From the NCBI GenBank assembly GCA_905214715.1, contig CAJMMT010000001.1, forward strand, positions 62,001 to 126,000: 64,000 bases of DNA. The letters run 5' to 3'. The notes under the pieces are model-generated. The model worked only from the letters and a program-made list of their open reading frames with translations, was not told the DNA's origin and made no database searches. A program made the position numbers and the translations under genes. Positions within the stretch are counted from its first letter, which is position 1, and each line of letters starts with the position of its first letter. This DNA is from an uncultured bacterium (GTDB taxonomy: Bacteria > Bacteroidota > Bacteroidia > Bacteroidales > Muribaculaceae). Positions 1 to 8,695 of this stretch are shown piece by piece.

Positions 1-3000
1 GCATTGTCGGCCACATTACCGTCTCTTGAAGAGGATGCCACGGCATGCTTACCCGAGGCAAGATTGGCCTCCGTTACATCGCGCACCTCCACGTAAGCGG
101 TGGCCATACCTGAGAAGTCCAGAGTGTAATCTCCGCGTCTGTGAGCCGTGAAGCGCATGGTATTCTTGTCGAACCACGCTGCATCCCCGTCAACCGCACC
201 TCCATCTCCATCGGTGATGGTAACGCTATAGTCGGTTGCATCCAGTGGATAGAGACCTCCGAATTGGTTCAACCCTTCTACCTCCATATCTACTGAGCCA
301 CCGGTCAGAATCATGCTTTTCTCAGGCGACACGGTCAGCGATTTAAGCTTGGCCGATTCCTCTACAAGAAGGGTAGTGGAGGCCGACATATCGCCGCGCG
401 TGGCCGTCAGTGTGTGTACGCCATAAGTAGTGGGAGTGAAGTAACCATCGCTCCACTTGCCTTCCGGTGTGGAGCTCCATACTATGTCGGAAAGCGAAAC
501 AACATCGCCCCCGAAAGTAACGCCCGTGGCCGATACCGGTACCTTGTCGTTCTCCAGTGCTATTGTGGGGGCACTTATGCCAAGACCGATTATTTCATCG
601 GCCGAAGCATCGCTTCTAACGCCGGACACTTGCAGTTCATACATGGAATATCCGTAAGCCGATCCGCGGGTTATGCCCTGCATCTTCACATATCGGCCTT
701 TGGCGGCAAAAGGATGGCTGGCCGCCCCCTGTCTGTTAAGGCCGCGCTGCTCGTATACTGTCTGCCAGGAATCTGCTTTCGTGGGGTCGCTGCCATCAGG
801 CGCCACGAGGATATCGTAATCCGACCCGTATGCGGCCTCCCAGATTATGGTCGACGATGTAATGAAATAATCGGCTCCGAGGTCTACATATATCCATTGG
901 TCGTCGCTGTGTTGCGAACCCCACCGCGACCCTTCGTCACCATCGGTGGCATTGGCCGCCAATGTGCCGGCGTTCTCCTCGCTGCTGACTTTCACAGGTT
1001 TGTGAAGGGCTACGTTGGGAAGTGCCGGGTAAACCATCAGTGTAACCTCGTCGCTGAGTCCTGCGGCCTCGGCTTTCAGAGTATAGCGTCCCGGGGCGGT
1101 GAATGTCAGCCCGGCAGGGTCTGTCTCCACTGTATTGCCTTGGCTGTCGGTAGCGGTCCATACGGCATCGGGAGAGGTGACTGTTCCGTATTGGTCGGTC
1201 ATTTCAAGACCCGGGGAGCAGGTGCTTCCCACTTCTATGAAGGCGGGAGTGTCCGTTATGGCGAGCGTTTGCCCCACTGGCTTGTCGTTCACCTCTATGC
1301 GCAGACTTGCGCTCAGCTCGCCTGAAACGGCTGTAACGTTGATGTGTGAGCCTCTTGCGGCCGAAGCTGGAACTGTCAGTTTCCCGGCCTCTATATGCGC
1401 GTTGTTGTCCGCGCTCCAGATTATTGCGGCGTCATCTATCGAGGCTCCGTATTGGTCCAGTACACGTCCCGAGATTAAAAGATCGCTTCCGGGTGGCGTT
1501 ATCAGACCTTCGGCCGAAGTCAGTTCGATGCTTTCGGGCACACTTTCGTCGCGGAAAGCGGTCATTCCCGGAGCGGCCTTCACTTTGCGGATAAGCTCGC
1601 CGTCGCGGTAGAAATTCACTGTGCGTTCGCTGTCGCCGGGATTGTATACCATATACGTTTCGGTGCCGTCGGGGCGCACATACAGGTTGGCAGTAGGGCA
1701 GTCGGTGTGTACCGTGAAATCTATGTCGCCGTAGGTAAGGTGATTGTGGATAACGAAATAGGATATATGCCCCGTATCGACTCCGGTGGCTATGCCGAAG
1801 CCCCCCTCAAGAGCCTGGTTGAATATCGAGGCTGCCTCCTCGGGATTGCTGCGCTCCATGTAGCAGAGCACCACATTGCCCACCGACTGGTCGGCGAGAG
1901 GATCACCCTCGTCGGTCTTCTCAAACCACTTGTAGCCCGTTGCGTCGCGCATCTGTTCGTAATCCCACTTGGCGAATTCCAGGTCTTCCGACAGATAGTT
2001 AAGGCAAGGTGATACAGGCATCCACTGTATGGAATGCATCCAAAGAGCGTCGCCCGAGAACCATGTCCACCATCCTATACCCTTCGAGGTAAGGTTGGTG
2101 TTGTAGGGATGCTCATACTTCGTATAGTCGTAGTTATGCTGTCGTCCGGGGTGTATATGGTCGCGGTCGAACCAGTATTCGGCCGTACCCCGGCTTTCGG
2201 TGAGCCAGCCGAATATTCCGGCGTCGCGCATCTCGTCGTCGCCCAATGCGACGCCGAGCAGATACATCCCTCCCCAGCCCTGCATGGCTTCCGACGATGA
2301 TTCCTGACCGTTGCCGTTGTCGTTCACGTGGTCGCCCATGCCGCCGGCGTAAGAGTGTCCGGCCCAGGGATCGAGTGTTCTCAGGAACGGGAAACGGCTG
2401 TCCTCATGGTCATAGTTTGCATAATCCTTGGCTATCATGGTCAGGATTTCGCCATAGCCGTCGCGGAACGACTTGTCTTCGAGGGCCAGCAAGGCCGAGG
2501 CGTAAAGCAGATAGCCGTAATGGAAATGATGGTCGTTGAAAGCGTCGCTGTCGTAGCTTACGTCGAAGCCGAGCATACCGCCCCAACGGGGATAGTAGGA
2601 ATAGAACTTGGTGTTCTCGCCCGGTGTGTAGGTAAGCCAGTCGGCAAGTGCGTCGCGCAGTTTCGATTTGGAGGTCTCGTAGAGGTCCATGTTGCCCGTC
2701 TCCTTGGCGAAGGTCATGTTGAGGGCCATCTGAATCAACCCCTTGCCTCCCCAGTAAGTATCGTCGCCGAATGAGCCGCCGCGTGCATATTTCTCTATCA
2801 GCGAGCGCATCACTGCCGGGTCGTAACCGTTGGTGGCCGAGTTGCCGGTCTGTGGACTTTTGTAATAGGGGAGCATACCGCTGAACCGGTATGCGTAATT
2901 GAAATGTCCGTTGTCGGCTGTCGCCATCTTCAGAGTTCCACGGGGCGACAGATACTCCTTGCCGATGAATGGAAGCGATTCGGCTACCGCATATTTGTAG

Positions 3001-3899
3001 GCGTGAGGTAGGAAGCCTTGCATTACCGGTGCCTGCGCCCCTTTTTCCCTAAGATTTTCGGCCGTTACCTGCCATTCGGTGTTCAGTAACGATTTCTGAG
3101 TATCATATTTCCAAGTCACTTCGGTAGACCTTACCACAGATGCCGCGAAAGGCTCGTAGAGGTCAAGGTCTTCTTCTGTCGTCAGCAAGGCCACCGAAAG
3201 CCAGCTTGCTCCATGTATCAGCAGGAAGCCATCCTTCATTTCGGTTGTGGCGCCCTTGTCGAAATAAAGTCCGTAGAGGTCGTCTCCTATGCGGGCGGTC
3301 ATTTTACCCCCTTTGCCTGAAAGTTCTGGAGTAGCCGAGAAGGCTATGCTTGGTGTGAGGCCGTCGAATTCTATCCAAGTGAAGGGAGAGCCGTGAGAGA
3401 GGGTAGCTGACATAGATTCGTTTCCTGCGGTGGAGGGGAACAGTATCTCTACGTCCCAGTCGTGCCAATCGTGGGCGCGTGCCTCCGCTGCCGTGAAGTT
3501 CTGTGCCCCTACGGTCAGCGATGAGCGCGACTTAACCTCGGTGCCGTTGTCATACCAATATGACGGGTAGTGGATTTCAAGGCCGGCTTCGGATGTGCGG
3601 CACATGGCCGGGTAGCTCCACAATGCTCCTGAGAATTGACTGGCTAAAAGGTCGGTCCACCAGTCGTTGGTAGGTATCGGACGCTGGTTGCCCTCTTTGT
3701 CGGTCTCGTCGGCATAAATTTTGCGGGTCAGCATTTTGGTGGCGTTGAAACCGGAGTGTTCGTCGGTCTTGGCTTTGTAGGAGGGAGGGTAGGGGGCGTA
3801 CGACCCCTTGCCGGCGGTTACCGGAGCCTGTGCCGCGAGGTATGGTGTGGCGCAACACAGCAATAAACCTGTAAGAGATAGTTTGCAGAAATTGTTCAT
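1..3899 (-). CDS. GH81 endo-beta-1,3-glucanase, multidomain, partial at window edge
   Basis: This is an open frame of at least 1,299 codons that runs off the left edge, so the C-terminus is missing. The start is the ATG at 3899, followed by a signal peptide (MNNFCKLSLTGLLLCC) and no convincing lipobox. Residues about 30-760 form a GH81 catalytic domain. The family hallmarks are visible: DAFNDHHFHYGYLLYAS near residue 450 and SSSEAMQGWGGMYLLG near residue 535. After it come Ig-like segments (about 780-950), an F5/8-type C (discoidin) domain (about 960-1093), further Ig-like domains and the start of a second discoidin domain near residue 1278. GH81 enzymes cut beta-1,3-glucan chains internally, so this is probably a surface or secreted depolymerase of the PUL. 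A strong hairpin separates it from the upstream gene. The family assignment is firm; a C-terminal sorting domain beyond the window is inferred from the neighbours. Confidence 0.9.
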   Translation of the reverse strand, partial: MNNFCKLSLTGLLLCCATPYLAAQAPVTAGKGSYAPYPPSYKAKTDEHSGFNATKMLTRKIYADETDKEGNQRPIPTNDWWTDLLASQFSGALWSYPAMCRTSEAGLEIHYPSYWYDNGTEVKSRSSLTVGAQNFTAAEARAHDWHDWDVEILFPSTAGNESMSATLSHGSPFTWIEFDGLTPSIAFSATPELSGKGGKMTARIGDDLYGLYFDKGATTEMKDGFLLIHGASWLSVALLTTEEDLDLYEPFAASVVRSTEVTWKYDTQKSLLNTEWQVTAENLREKGAQAPVMQGFLPHAYKYAVAESLPFIGKEYLSPRGTLKMATADNGHFNYAYRFSGMLPYYKSPQTGNSATNGYDPAVMRSLIEKYARGGSFGDDTYWGGKGLIQMALNMTFAKETGNMDLYETSKSKLRDALADWLTYTPGENTKFYSYYPRWGGMLGFDVSYDSDAFNDHHFHYGYLLYASALLALEDKSFRDGYGEILTMIAKDYANYDHEDSRFPFLRTLDPWAGHSYAGGMGDHVNDNGNGQESSSEAMQGWGGMYLLGVALGDDEMRDAGIFGWLTESRGTAEYWFDRDHIHPGRQHNYDYTKYEHPYNTNLTSKGIGWWTWFSGDALWMHSIQWMPVSPCLNYLSEDLEFAKWDYEQMRDATGYKWFEKTDEGDPLADQSVGNVVLCYMERSNPEEAASIFNQALEGGFGIATGVDTGHISYFVIHNHLTYGDIDFTVHTDCPTANLYVRPDGTETYMVYNPGDSERTVNFYRDGELIRKVKAAPGMTAFRDESVPESIELTSAEGLITPPGSDLLISGRVLDQYGASIDDAAIIWSADNNAHIEAGKLTVPASAARGSHINVTAVSGELSASLRIEVNDKPVGQTLAITDTPAFIEVGSTCSPGLEMTDQYGTVTSPDAVWTATDSQGNTVETDPAGLTFTAPGRYTLKAEAAGLSDEVTLMVYPALPNVALHKPVKVSSEENAGTLAANATDGDEGSRWGSQHSDDQWIYVDLGADYFITSSTIIWEAAYGSDYDILVAPDGSDPTKADSWQTVYEQRGLNRQGAASHPFAAKGRYVKMQGITRGSAYGYSMYELQVSGVRSDASADEIIGLGISAPTIALENDKVPVSATGVTFGGDVVSLSDIVWSSTPEGKWSDGYFTPTTYGVHTLTATRGDMSASTTLLVEESAKLKSLTVSPEKSMILTGGSVDMEVEGLNQFGGLYPLDATDYSVTITDGDGGAVDGDAAWFDKNTMRFTAHRRGDYTLDFSGMATAYVEVRDVTEANLASGKHAVASSSRDGNVADN

Positions 3900-3934
3900 G
3901 ATTCAAACAGCAATCTTTTAAAATATTTTTAAAG

Positions 3935-3975
3935 ACAGCCGCCGCGTATTATATCTGGTAATGCGCGGCGGCTGT
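3935..3975 (-). terminator. Hairpin between binding-protein gene and GH81 gene
   Basis: ACAGCCGCCGCG at 3935-3946 pairs perfectly with CGCGGCGGCTGT at 3964-3975, giving a 12-bp GC-rich stem with a 17-nt loop. On the minus strand it is followed by an A/T-rich stretch containing short T runs. It lies downstream of the 4023-5582 gene and only 36 bp before the GH81 start. It probably ends or attenuates the upstream transcript, or stabilises its 3' end. Confidence 0.6.
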
Positions 3976-3990
3976 TATGATAGGAATAAC

Positions 3991-4022
3991 TCCAATAAAT
4001 CCAATTATTCCAATAGTTCCAA
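3991..4022. repeat. 9-bp period intergenic array (TCCAAT type)
   Basis: The hexamer TCCAAT recurs at 3991, 4000, 4009 and 4018, exactly 9 bp apart, in A/T-rich units such as TCCAATTAT. The array abuts the stop codon of the 4023-5582 gene. Similar 9-bp arrays occur in four other intergenic stretches of this window. Confidence 0.7.
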
Positions 4023-5582
4023 TTAAAGAATTACCTTGGCGACTTTGTTGCCCTGGCGACGGATAAAGATACCGTTTTCGGGGTTGGCGACGCGAACGCC
4101 CTGAAGGTTGTAGTACTCAACCTCAGCTTCGACAGTTTCTATAGCCCGGACACCTACTGTAGGACCGTCAGACTCGGAACCTACAACGTATTCTACGGGT
4201 GTTTCCATAGTGCCGAGTGCGATAGGTATGAAGAATATAATGTTCAGCTTTTCGCCACCATTGAATTCCTTGTTGATGTTTGTGGTGCGGATTCCGTTTT
4301 CAAGAGTAGATTCATAATGCACGCCATCAAGCAATATGGAACCATTGACTGCACCTACGGGTTCGCCATTGGGGAAATCATATTTGGCGATCACAGTAAG
4401 AGTCTTGTCTTCGTTGTAGGTTATGCTGTAGTTGATGGTATACGGATATTCCTTAGGTTCACCGGCAGTCATTTCCTGAGTTACAACACCTGTTACGTTG
4501 CCTTTGAAAGTCTGACCCTTGGGATCGATAGGATCTACGGGAGTATCGCCATTGTTATAGAAGTAAACGTTGGTTATGTAAATTTCAGATAGATTGCCCT
4601 GGTCGAACTTGATCTGGAAGATATCGGCGAGATTCACACCGGCTTCCGTGAAGTAGCTGAGAGGTACATCGTAGCTGTTCCATTCTTTCACCTTGACATC
4701 GGTTGCGATCCAACTTCTTTCATTTCCCGGAGAAATGGGAGTGAAACCGAACCCGGTTTCAGCAGTGGGATAGCAATCCACGTGCATATAGTTGCATTTG
4801 GTTATGTCAAGATGAGGATTTAGTTCCCATCCGAGATAATTGAAGTTCAAGAATTTGTACACCTGCTTGCCTTCAACCTCAATTACAGATGCCTGAGTAC
4901 TCTGACCCCATCCGCCGATATTGAAAGCGGTAACGGCTGTATAAGCTGAACCGAATACAGAAATCACATCATCGGCGGCAGTGGTGGGTAGGGGTACTGT
5001 TTTAGGAGAAAGATCTTCTTTCTCGGGAGCTACCCATGCTTCGTCTACGTTCGAGTAGTATATGTCGTTGAAATAAATAACTGCGTCGGCCGAGCCATTT
5101 TCAAGAACGGCGGAGAATATATACCCTTTTCCATCCCCTTTTTTATCCTCATCCCATTCCTTGGCAACTGTCGGGTAATACTCAGGTACATAAAGAGAGG
5201 TGGTGTTCCATTTCCCGGCATTCTCGGCGGTTACCTCAAACGAGTAGTTTTGTTCTGTTACTGCTGTCAGACGGATAGTGTATTTTCCCGTACCTTCGGC
5301 ATACCAGCTGAAATTCAAGGTCGCATCGTGAAGATTGCCGGTGCTCAATCCTGATTCGAGATTAAGGCCCATAGAAGCGGCGGCTCCTCCGTCTGCTGCC
5401 TTGAAACTCATTACTTTTCCTTCTCCGTCGGGATTTGTAGCCGCAGGATCGTATCCTGCATTCCACCATCCATAATAGGAAACTCCTTGAGTTAAAGTGC
5501 CGTCGTTATAGACCGTGAAGTCGGCGGCGTTGGCGGTCATCATGGCGAGCATGACGGCTGCGGTTGTAAAAATTTGTTTCAT
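4023..5582 (-). CDS. Secreted two-domain beta-sandwich protein, probable glycan-binding protein of the PUL
   Basis: The product is 519 aa from the ATG at 5582, which directly begins a signal peptide (MKQIFTTAAVMLAMMTANA). A longer frame to 5636 would run into an upstream hairpin and is rejected. Residues about 20-185 and 200-350 look like two beta-sandwich modules; the second has an NIGGWGQST and NYLGWELNPH pattern of the kind found in carbohydrate-binding proteins. Residues about 360-470 form another beta-rich segment. The end (YYNLQGVRVANPENGIFIR, then a lysine-rich strand) is a short T9SS-like C-terminal sorting domain. There is no lipobox and no catalytic motif. Its position between GH128/GH3 and GH81 suggests glucan capture at the cell surface. 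The specific ligand is inferred from context only. Confidence 0.75.
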   Translation of the reverse strand: MKQIFTTAAVMLAMMTANAADFTVYNDGTLTQGVSYYGWWNAGYDPAATNPDGEGKVMSFKAADGGAAASMGLNLESGLSTGNLHDATLNFSWYAEGTGKYTIRLTAVTEQNYSFEVTAENAGKWNTTSLYVPEYYPTVAKEWDEDKKGDGKGYIFSAVLENGSADAVIYFNDIYYSNVDEAWVAPEKEDLSPKTVPLPTTAADDVISVFGSAYTAVTAFNIGGWGQSTQASVIEVEGKQVYKFLNFNYLGWELNPHLDITKCNYMHVDCYPTAETGFGFTPISPGNERSWIATDVKVKEWNSYDVPLSYFTEAGVNLADIFQIKFDQGNLSEIYITNVYFYNNGDTPVDPIDPKGQTFKGNVTGVVTQEMTAGEPKEYPYTINYSITYNEDKTLTVIAKYDFPNGEPVGAVNGSILLDGVHYESTLENGIRTTNINKEFNGGEKLNIIFFIPIALGTMETPVEYVVGSESDGPTVGVRAIETVEAEVEYYNLQGVRVANPENGIFIRRQGNKVAKVIL

Positions 5583-5633
5583 GGTTAATATTATTAAAAG
5601 ATTAACTGTATTTATGCTGATATAAGAGTGATA

Positions 5634-5669
5634 CATCCCTCACCCCGCAGGTTTGCGGGATGAGGGATG
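5634..5669 (-). terminator. Strong hairpin between two binding-protein genes
   Basis: CATCCCTCACCCCGCA at 5634-5649 pairs with TGCGGGATGAGGGATG at 5654-5669: a 16-bp stem with one C-A mismatch and a 4-nt loop. It lies between the 5722-7137 gene and the 4023-5582 gene on the minus strand and probably acts as a terminator or processing barrier. It also argues against a start upstream of 5582 for the next gene. Confidence 0.65.
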
Positions 5670-5721
5670 CCTTCAATATCAATTTTTCAGTAACATCAAG
5701 AGTAAGTTGTAAGAAGTTTGA

Positions 5722-7137
5722 TTACTTGACAACCTTCTTGTTGCCTACAACATACATGCCCTTAGTCAGACCTTCGAGAGCTTCGGCGGCGTTTACATTC
5801 TCCTTAAGAAGAACACCCTGCATATTGTAAACATTAACAAAGCCTTCGCCCTCTGCTACTGCGTTCACGCCTGTAGAAACGTCGCTACCGCTTGTGTAAA
5901 CGTTAGCAAGAACTACATTCTGAGCAAGTTCCTTGTCATTGGCGCCACCGAAGCGGAATGAAATCTGAGCCATCGCTGCTTCAGGCAGAGCTGCTTCAAG
6001 ATTGTTCCATTTTCCTCCGGTAAGATGAAGAGTGGCAGATGCTCCGTTATCATTATACCAAACCTGAACATCGCAATCGTTAACCGCAAACATGCTGAAG
6101 TGGAGCGATTTTCCAAGTTCTGCTGTTGCTTCTGCATTATTTGTTATACCATTCCATGCACCGCCAAGGTCAGAATTGTAAACGAAGACACAAAGGGCTT
6201 TTTCAAGGAAAAGACCTTCTTCGCCATTATCGAATGCCGAAAGTGTATGAACTTCCGCGCCTCCGTTATAATACTCGAAAGAGGCGGTGCTTGTTGATGT
6301 AGATGTGAAGATGGCTTTCTTTATATCATTGGCATTGGGAGTAGCAGGTGCCGGTACAAGATATACTGCGTAAGGTATTTCAACATCACCTGCTTTGGCC
6401 GTGAATGTTACGGAGTTCCCATTATTTATAGTCAGTACGCCATCAACAAAGGTCGCATTGTCGCTTACAGTGATTTCAGCTTCGATTGGTTGTCCAAGCT
6501 GGTCTTTGCAAGTTACGGTAACATTGCTTTCATTAGATGCAAGCAGCGTAGGCGATACAGTGAAAGTTTCAAGTACGAATTCCTGAGGAGCGGAGGCAGA
6601 GATGCTACGTATTTTTACTCCCCAGCCATAGTTTGTAGCGTCTGTGGGTTGGAATACGATATAGCGGCCTCTGGTATTGTCGGGAAGAACGGCTGTATTT
6701 TCTTTGTACTGGCCAAGACCTGTTGCGCTATAGGTAGCAGTGGTATTAAGAATATCAAGTGTCGGCTCTGCATCGGTTACGTAAATGTCATAAGCACTTG
6801 CTGCTGCACCTTCCCATGTGGTGGATACAGTACCGATAGATTCAGACTGGCCAAGGTCCACATAGAATCCTTGAATGCCTATGGCTTTATTCTCGTCGGT
6901 AGCCCATCCTCCTTCCGGAAAAAGATAGATATTGCTGGTGTTCTGAGGTTCCGCAGTCAACTTCTGAAGATCCTCTACATTGACTGAATAAGTTTCCTCT
7001 GCATCGTTTACTGTTTTTGTCCAGGTCTTGGCTTCACCGAGAAGGTAAACCGATTTCCCTGCCATCAAGTCCTGAGCGAACGCTGCGGCGGGGGCCATAA
7101 GCGCTATGGCGGCTGCGATTGTAAGTGTTTTCTTCAT
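5722..7137 (-). CDS. Secreted discoidin/Ig-like protein with sorting domain, probable glycan-binding protein
   Basis: The product is 471 aa. Residues 1-22 are a signal peptide (MKKTLTIAAAIALMAPAAAFAQ) without a lipobox cysteine. Residues about 25-190 resemble an F5/8-type C (discoidin, CBM32-like) domain, with GFYVDLGQSESIGTVSTTWE and RYIVFQP motifs. The same domain type occurs in the GH81 protein of this locus. An Ig-like segment follows (about 195-260, containing VTCKDQLGQPIEAEITVSD), then a beta-sandwich module (about 270-415) and a T9SS-like C-terminal domain (NVYNMQGVLLKENV, ending GMYVVGNKKVVK). No catalytic motif was seen. It is transcribed with the GH genes and is inferred to be an outer-surface glucan-binding protein. 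Confidence 0.75.
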   Translation of the reverse strand: MKKTLTIAAAIALMAPAAAFAQDLMAGKSVYLLGEAKTWTKTVNDAEETYSVNVEDLQKLTAEPQNTSNIYLFPEGGWATDENKAIGIQGFYVDLGQSESIGTVSTTWEGAAASAYDIYVTDAEPTLDILNTTATYSATGLGQYKENTAVLPDNTRGRYIVFQPTDATNYGWGVKIRSISASAPQEFVLETFTVSPTLLASNESNVTVTCKDQLGQPIEAEITVSDNATFVDGVLTINNGNSVTFTAKAGDVEIPYAVYLVPAPATPNANDIKKAIFTSTSTSTASFEYYNGGAEVHTLSAFDNGEEGLFLEKALCVFVYNSDLGGAWNGITNNAEATAELGKSLHFSMFAVNDCDVQVWYNDNGASATLHLTGGKWNNLEAALPEAAMAQISFRFGGANDKELAQNVVLANVYTSGSDVSTGVNAVAEGEGFVNVYNMQGVLLKENVNAAEALEGLTKGMYVVGNKKVVK

Positions 7138-7152
7138 GTCGTTTTAAGTTTT

Positions 7153-7189
7153 GTGCCGGGGTGATTCGCTTTTGATGTGCCCCCGACAC
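7153..7189 (-). other. Imperfect hairpin in the leader of the 5722-7137 gene
   Basis: GTGCCGGGG at 7153-7161 pairs with CCCCGACAC at 7181-7189 apart from one position. It lies 15 bp before the start codon at 7137, in the gap after the GH128 gene. It could be a weak terminator for GH128 or a leader structure; this is speculative. Confidence 0.35.
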
Positions 7190-7255
7190 AGTTAAACAAA
7201 CAGTAATTTATAGTTGGTATTTTGAAAAATATGTTGGTTACATCTGTGAAATCGT

Positions 7256-8692
7256 TCAACGTATCGCTACCTTACGCCCGTCTATGATATAGATTCCTTT
7301 ATCAAGTCCCTGAGTCGGGTTGAGATCCGATTGTGGCTTTACGATGCGTCCGTCTATAGTATAGATGGTGTGGGTGCCTCCGGCGGCACCTGTCATTCTT
7401 ACGCCCGACCCGTCGGTAAGGCTCAATGTGGCGATACGTATGCCGCTCGGCTGGTAGGGGTTGGCATCGGCTATGCGTATTGTCTGCTCTCCTGCCGGAA
7501 TCGTAACACTGATGTTTATGTCGTTGTAAACACTCAGGTCGTTGGGCAGTGTGAAAGTGCCGGTTTCGGCTAATGTCTCGCCGTCTGTGCCGTCGGCGTT
7601 TACAGCCAATACCTTGATGTTCGGATCGAAGCGCGTGGGTTCTCCCATGCCCGAAACACTTAGTTGCAGGGTGTAGCTGCCGCTCTGAGGTACATCGAAA
7701 CGATAGTCGGCCGTGGCCCCTGCGTTGAAGCGAGAGATCTCGATGGGCAGAGGGTTACTCGGATCCTGAGTGCGGTCCATAACGCATCCGGTCTGTGTCC
7801 AGTAGTCGGCTGCCGATACTATTGTGTTGATGGCGTGGTATTTCTCTTCATCGAAATCAGGCATGTAGACGTAGACTATACCTTGCTGCGAAAGTTCGCG
7901 AGGATCCTCTCCCTTGCCGCTCATCAGCAGTCCGTAGTTCGGACCGGTGGTTGAATCTGATTTACCTATCGATTTGAACCATGCGTAGCGGAAAACGAAA
8001 TCGCTCTTTTCAAGCCATTCCACCATATCCATCATGGCCGAGGTCTGGTTTTCGGGCGATACGTAACTGTTGGGACTTCCCTCGTTGGGCCACAGACAGA
8101 ATTCGGTGAGCCAAACTGGTTTTCCGTAACGCTCGTGGAAGGTTGTGCAGAGGTCTTTGGTTACCTGCGGGCCGCCGTAGCTGTGTACGGCTGTGAAGTC
8201 GAACGCATCGGAGCCTACTATTTGCACGAATTCATCCATCCAGCGTGTAGGACTGTTGTAGGGTGCGTCAGGCGAGTAGTTCAGTGCCGGGGCCACAAGC
8301 TTCAGGCCCATCTCCTTGGCGAAAGCCTGTATCTCGGGCCAGTGTTCGGCGGCCTGCGCCGGTGTCATATTAGCCTGAGCCTTGAAGTTAGGCTCGTTGA
8401 ACCCGAGTATGTATTTCACGTTCGGGTGGCGTTCTATGAATGCGCGTATGTTGTTAAGGCTGTAGTTGCCGTTCCAGCACATGGGCACGTATTCAAGCGT
8501 CTCCTCATTCTCCAGATAACGGCCTATGGTGTTGGCCCAGTTGTAAAACCAGCTTACGCCGGGTACCAATGCGGCCATCTGCGCCTTATATTGGAACTCG
8601 TTTTCGCTTACGCCTCTTTTAGGGCTTTTGGCCTGTACTGTAAGCGAGCTTCCTGCCAGTATGGCAGCTATAAGCAATGTTGTCTTTTTCAT
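7256..8692 (-). CDS. GH128-type endo-beta-1,3-glucanase with CBM6-like domain and T9SS-like domain
   Basis: The product is 478 aa with a signal peptide (MKKTTLLIAAILAGSSLTVQA) and no lipobox. Residues about 25-275 form a small TIM-barrel glycosidase of the Glyco_hydro_cc type. ILGFNEPN carries the predicted acid/base Glu100 and WLTEFC the predicted nucleophile Glu197, as in GH128. Residues about 285-425 look like a CBM6-like beta-sandwich (AADYWTQTGCVMD and ATADYRFDVP stretches). The last roughly 50 residues are a T9SS-like domain ending GIYIIDGRKVAIR. GH128 enzymes attack beta-1,3-glucans. The start lies 3 bp after the GH3 stop, so the two are almost certainly co-translated. Family confidence is high; exact specificity (endo versus exo, tolerated branching) cannot be read from sequence. 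Confidence 0.88.
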   Translation of the reverse strand: MKKTTLLIAAILAGSSLTVQAKSPKRGVSENEFQYKAQMAALVPGVSWFYNWANTIGRYLENEETLEYVPMCWNGNYSLNNIRAFIERHPNVKYILGFNEPNFKAQANMTPAQAAEHWPEIQAFAKEMGLKLVAPALNYSPDAPYNSPTRWMDEFVQIVGSDAFDFTAVHSYGGPQVTKDLCTTFHERYGKPVWLTEFCLWPNEGSPNSYVSPENQTSAMMDMVEWLEKSDFVFRYAWFKSIGKSDSTTGPNYGLLMSGKGEDPRELSQQGIVYVYMPDFDEEKYHAINTIVSAADYWTQTGCVMDRTQDPSNPLPIEISRFNAGATADYRFDVPQSGSYTLQLSVSGMGEPTRFDPNIKVLAVNADGTDGETLAETGTFTLPNDLSVYNDINISVTIPAGEQTIRIADANPYQPSGIRIATLSLTDGSGVRMTGAAGGTHTIYTIDGRIVKPQSDLNPTQGLDKGIYIIDGRKVAIR

Positions 8693-8695
8693 ATC

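Noticed and set aside
414..1325. Long plus-strand open frame over the GH81 gene
   Set aside because: Its product has no recognisable domain. The opposite strand encodes collinear Ig-like and discoidin domains of GH81.
3577..3906. 109-codon minus-strand frame starting at 3906
   Set aside because: It is a shifted shadow of the GH81 gene. The frame starting at 3899 gives a signal peptide and continuous GH81 motifs to the window edge.
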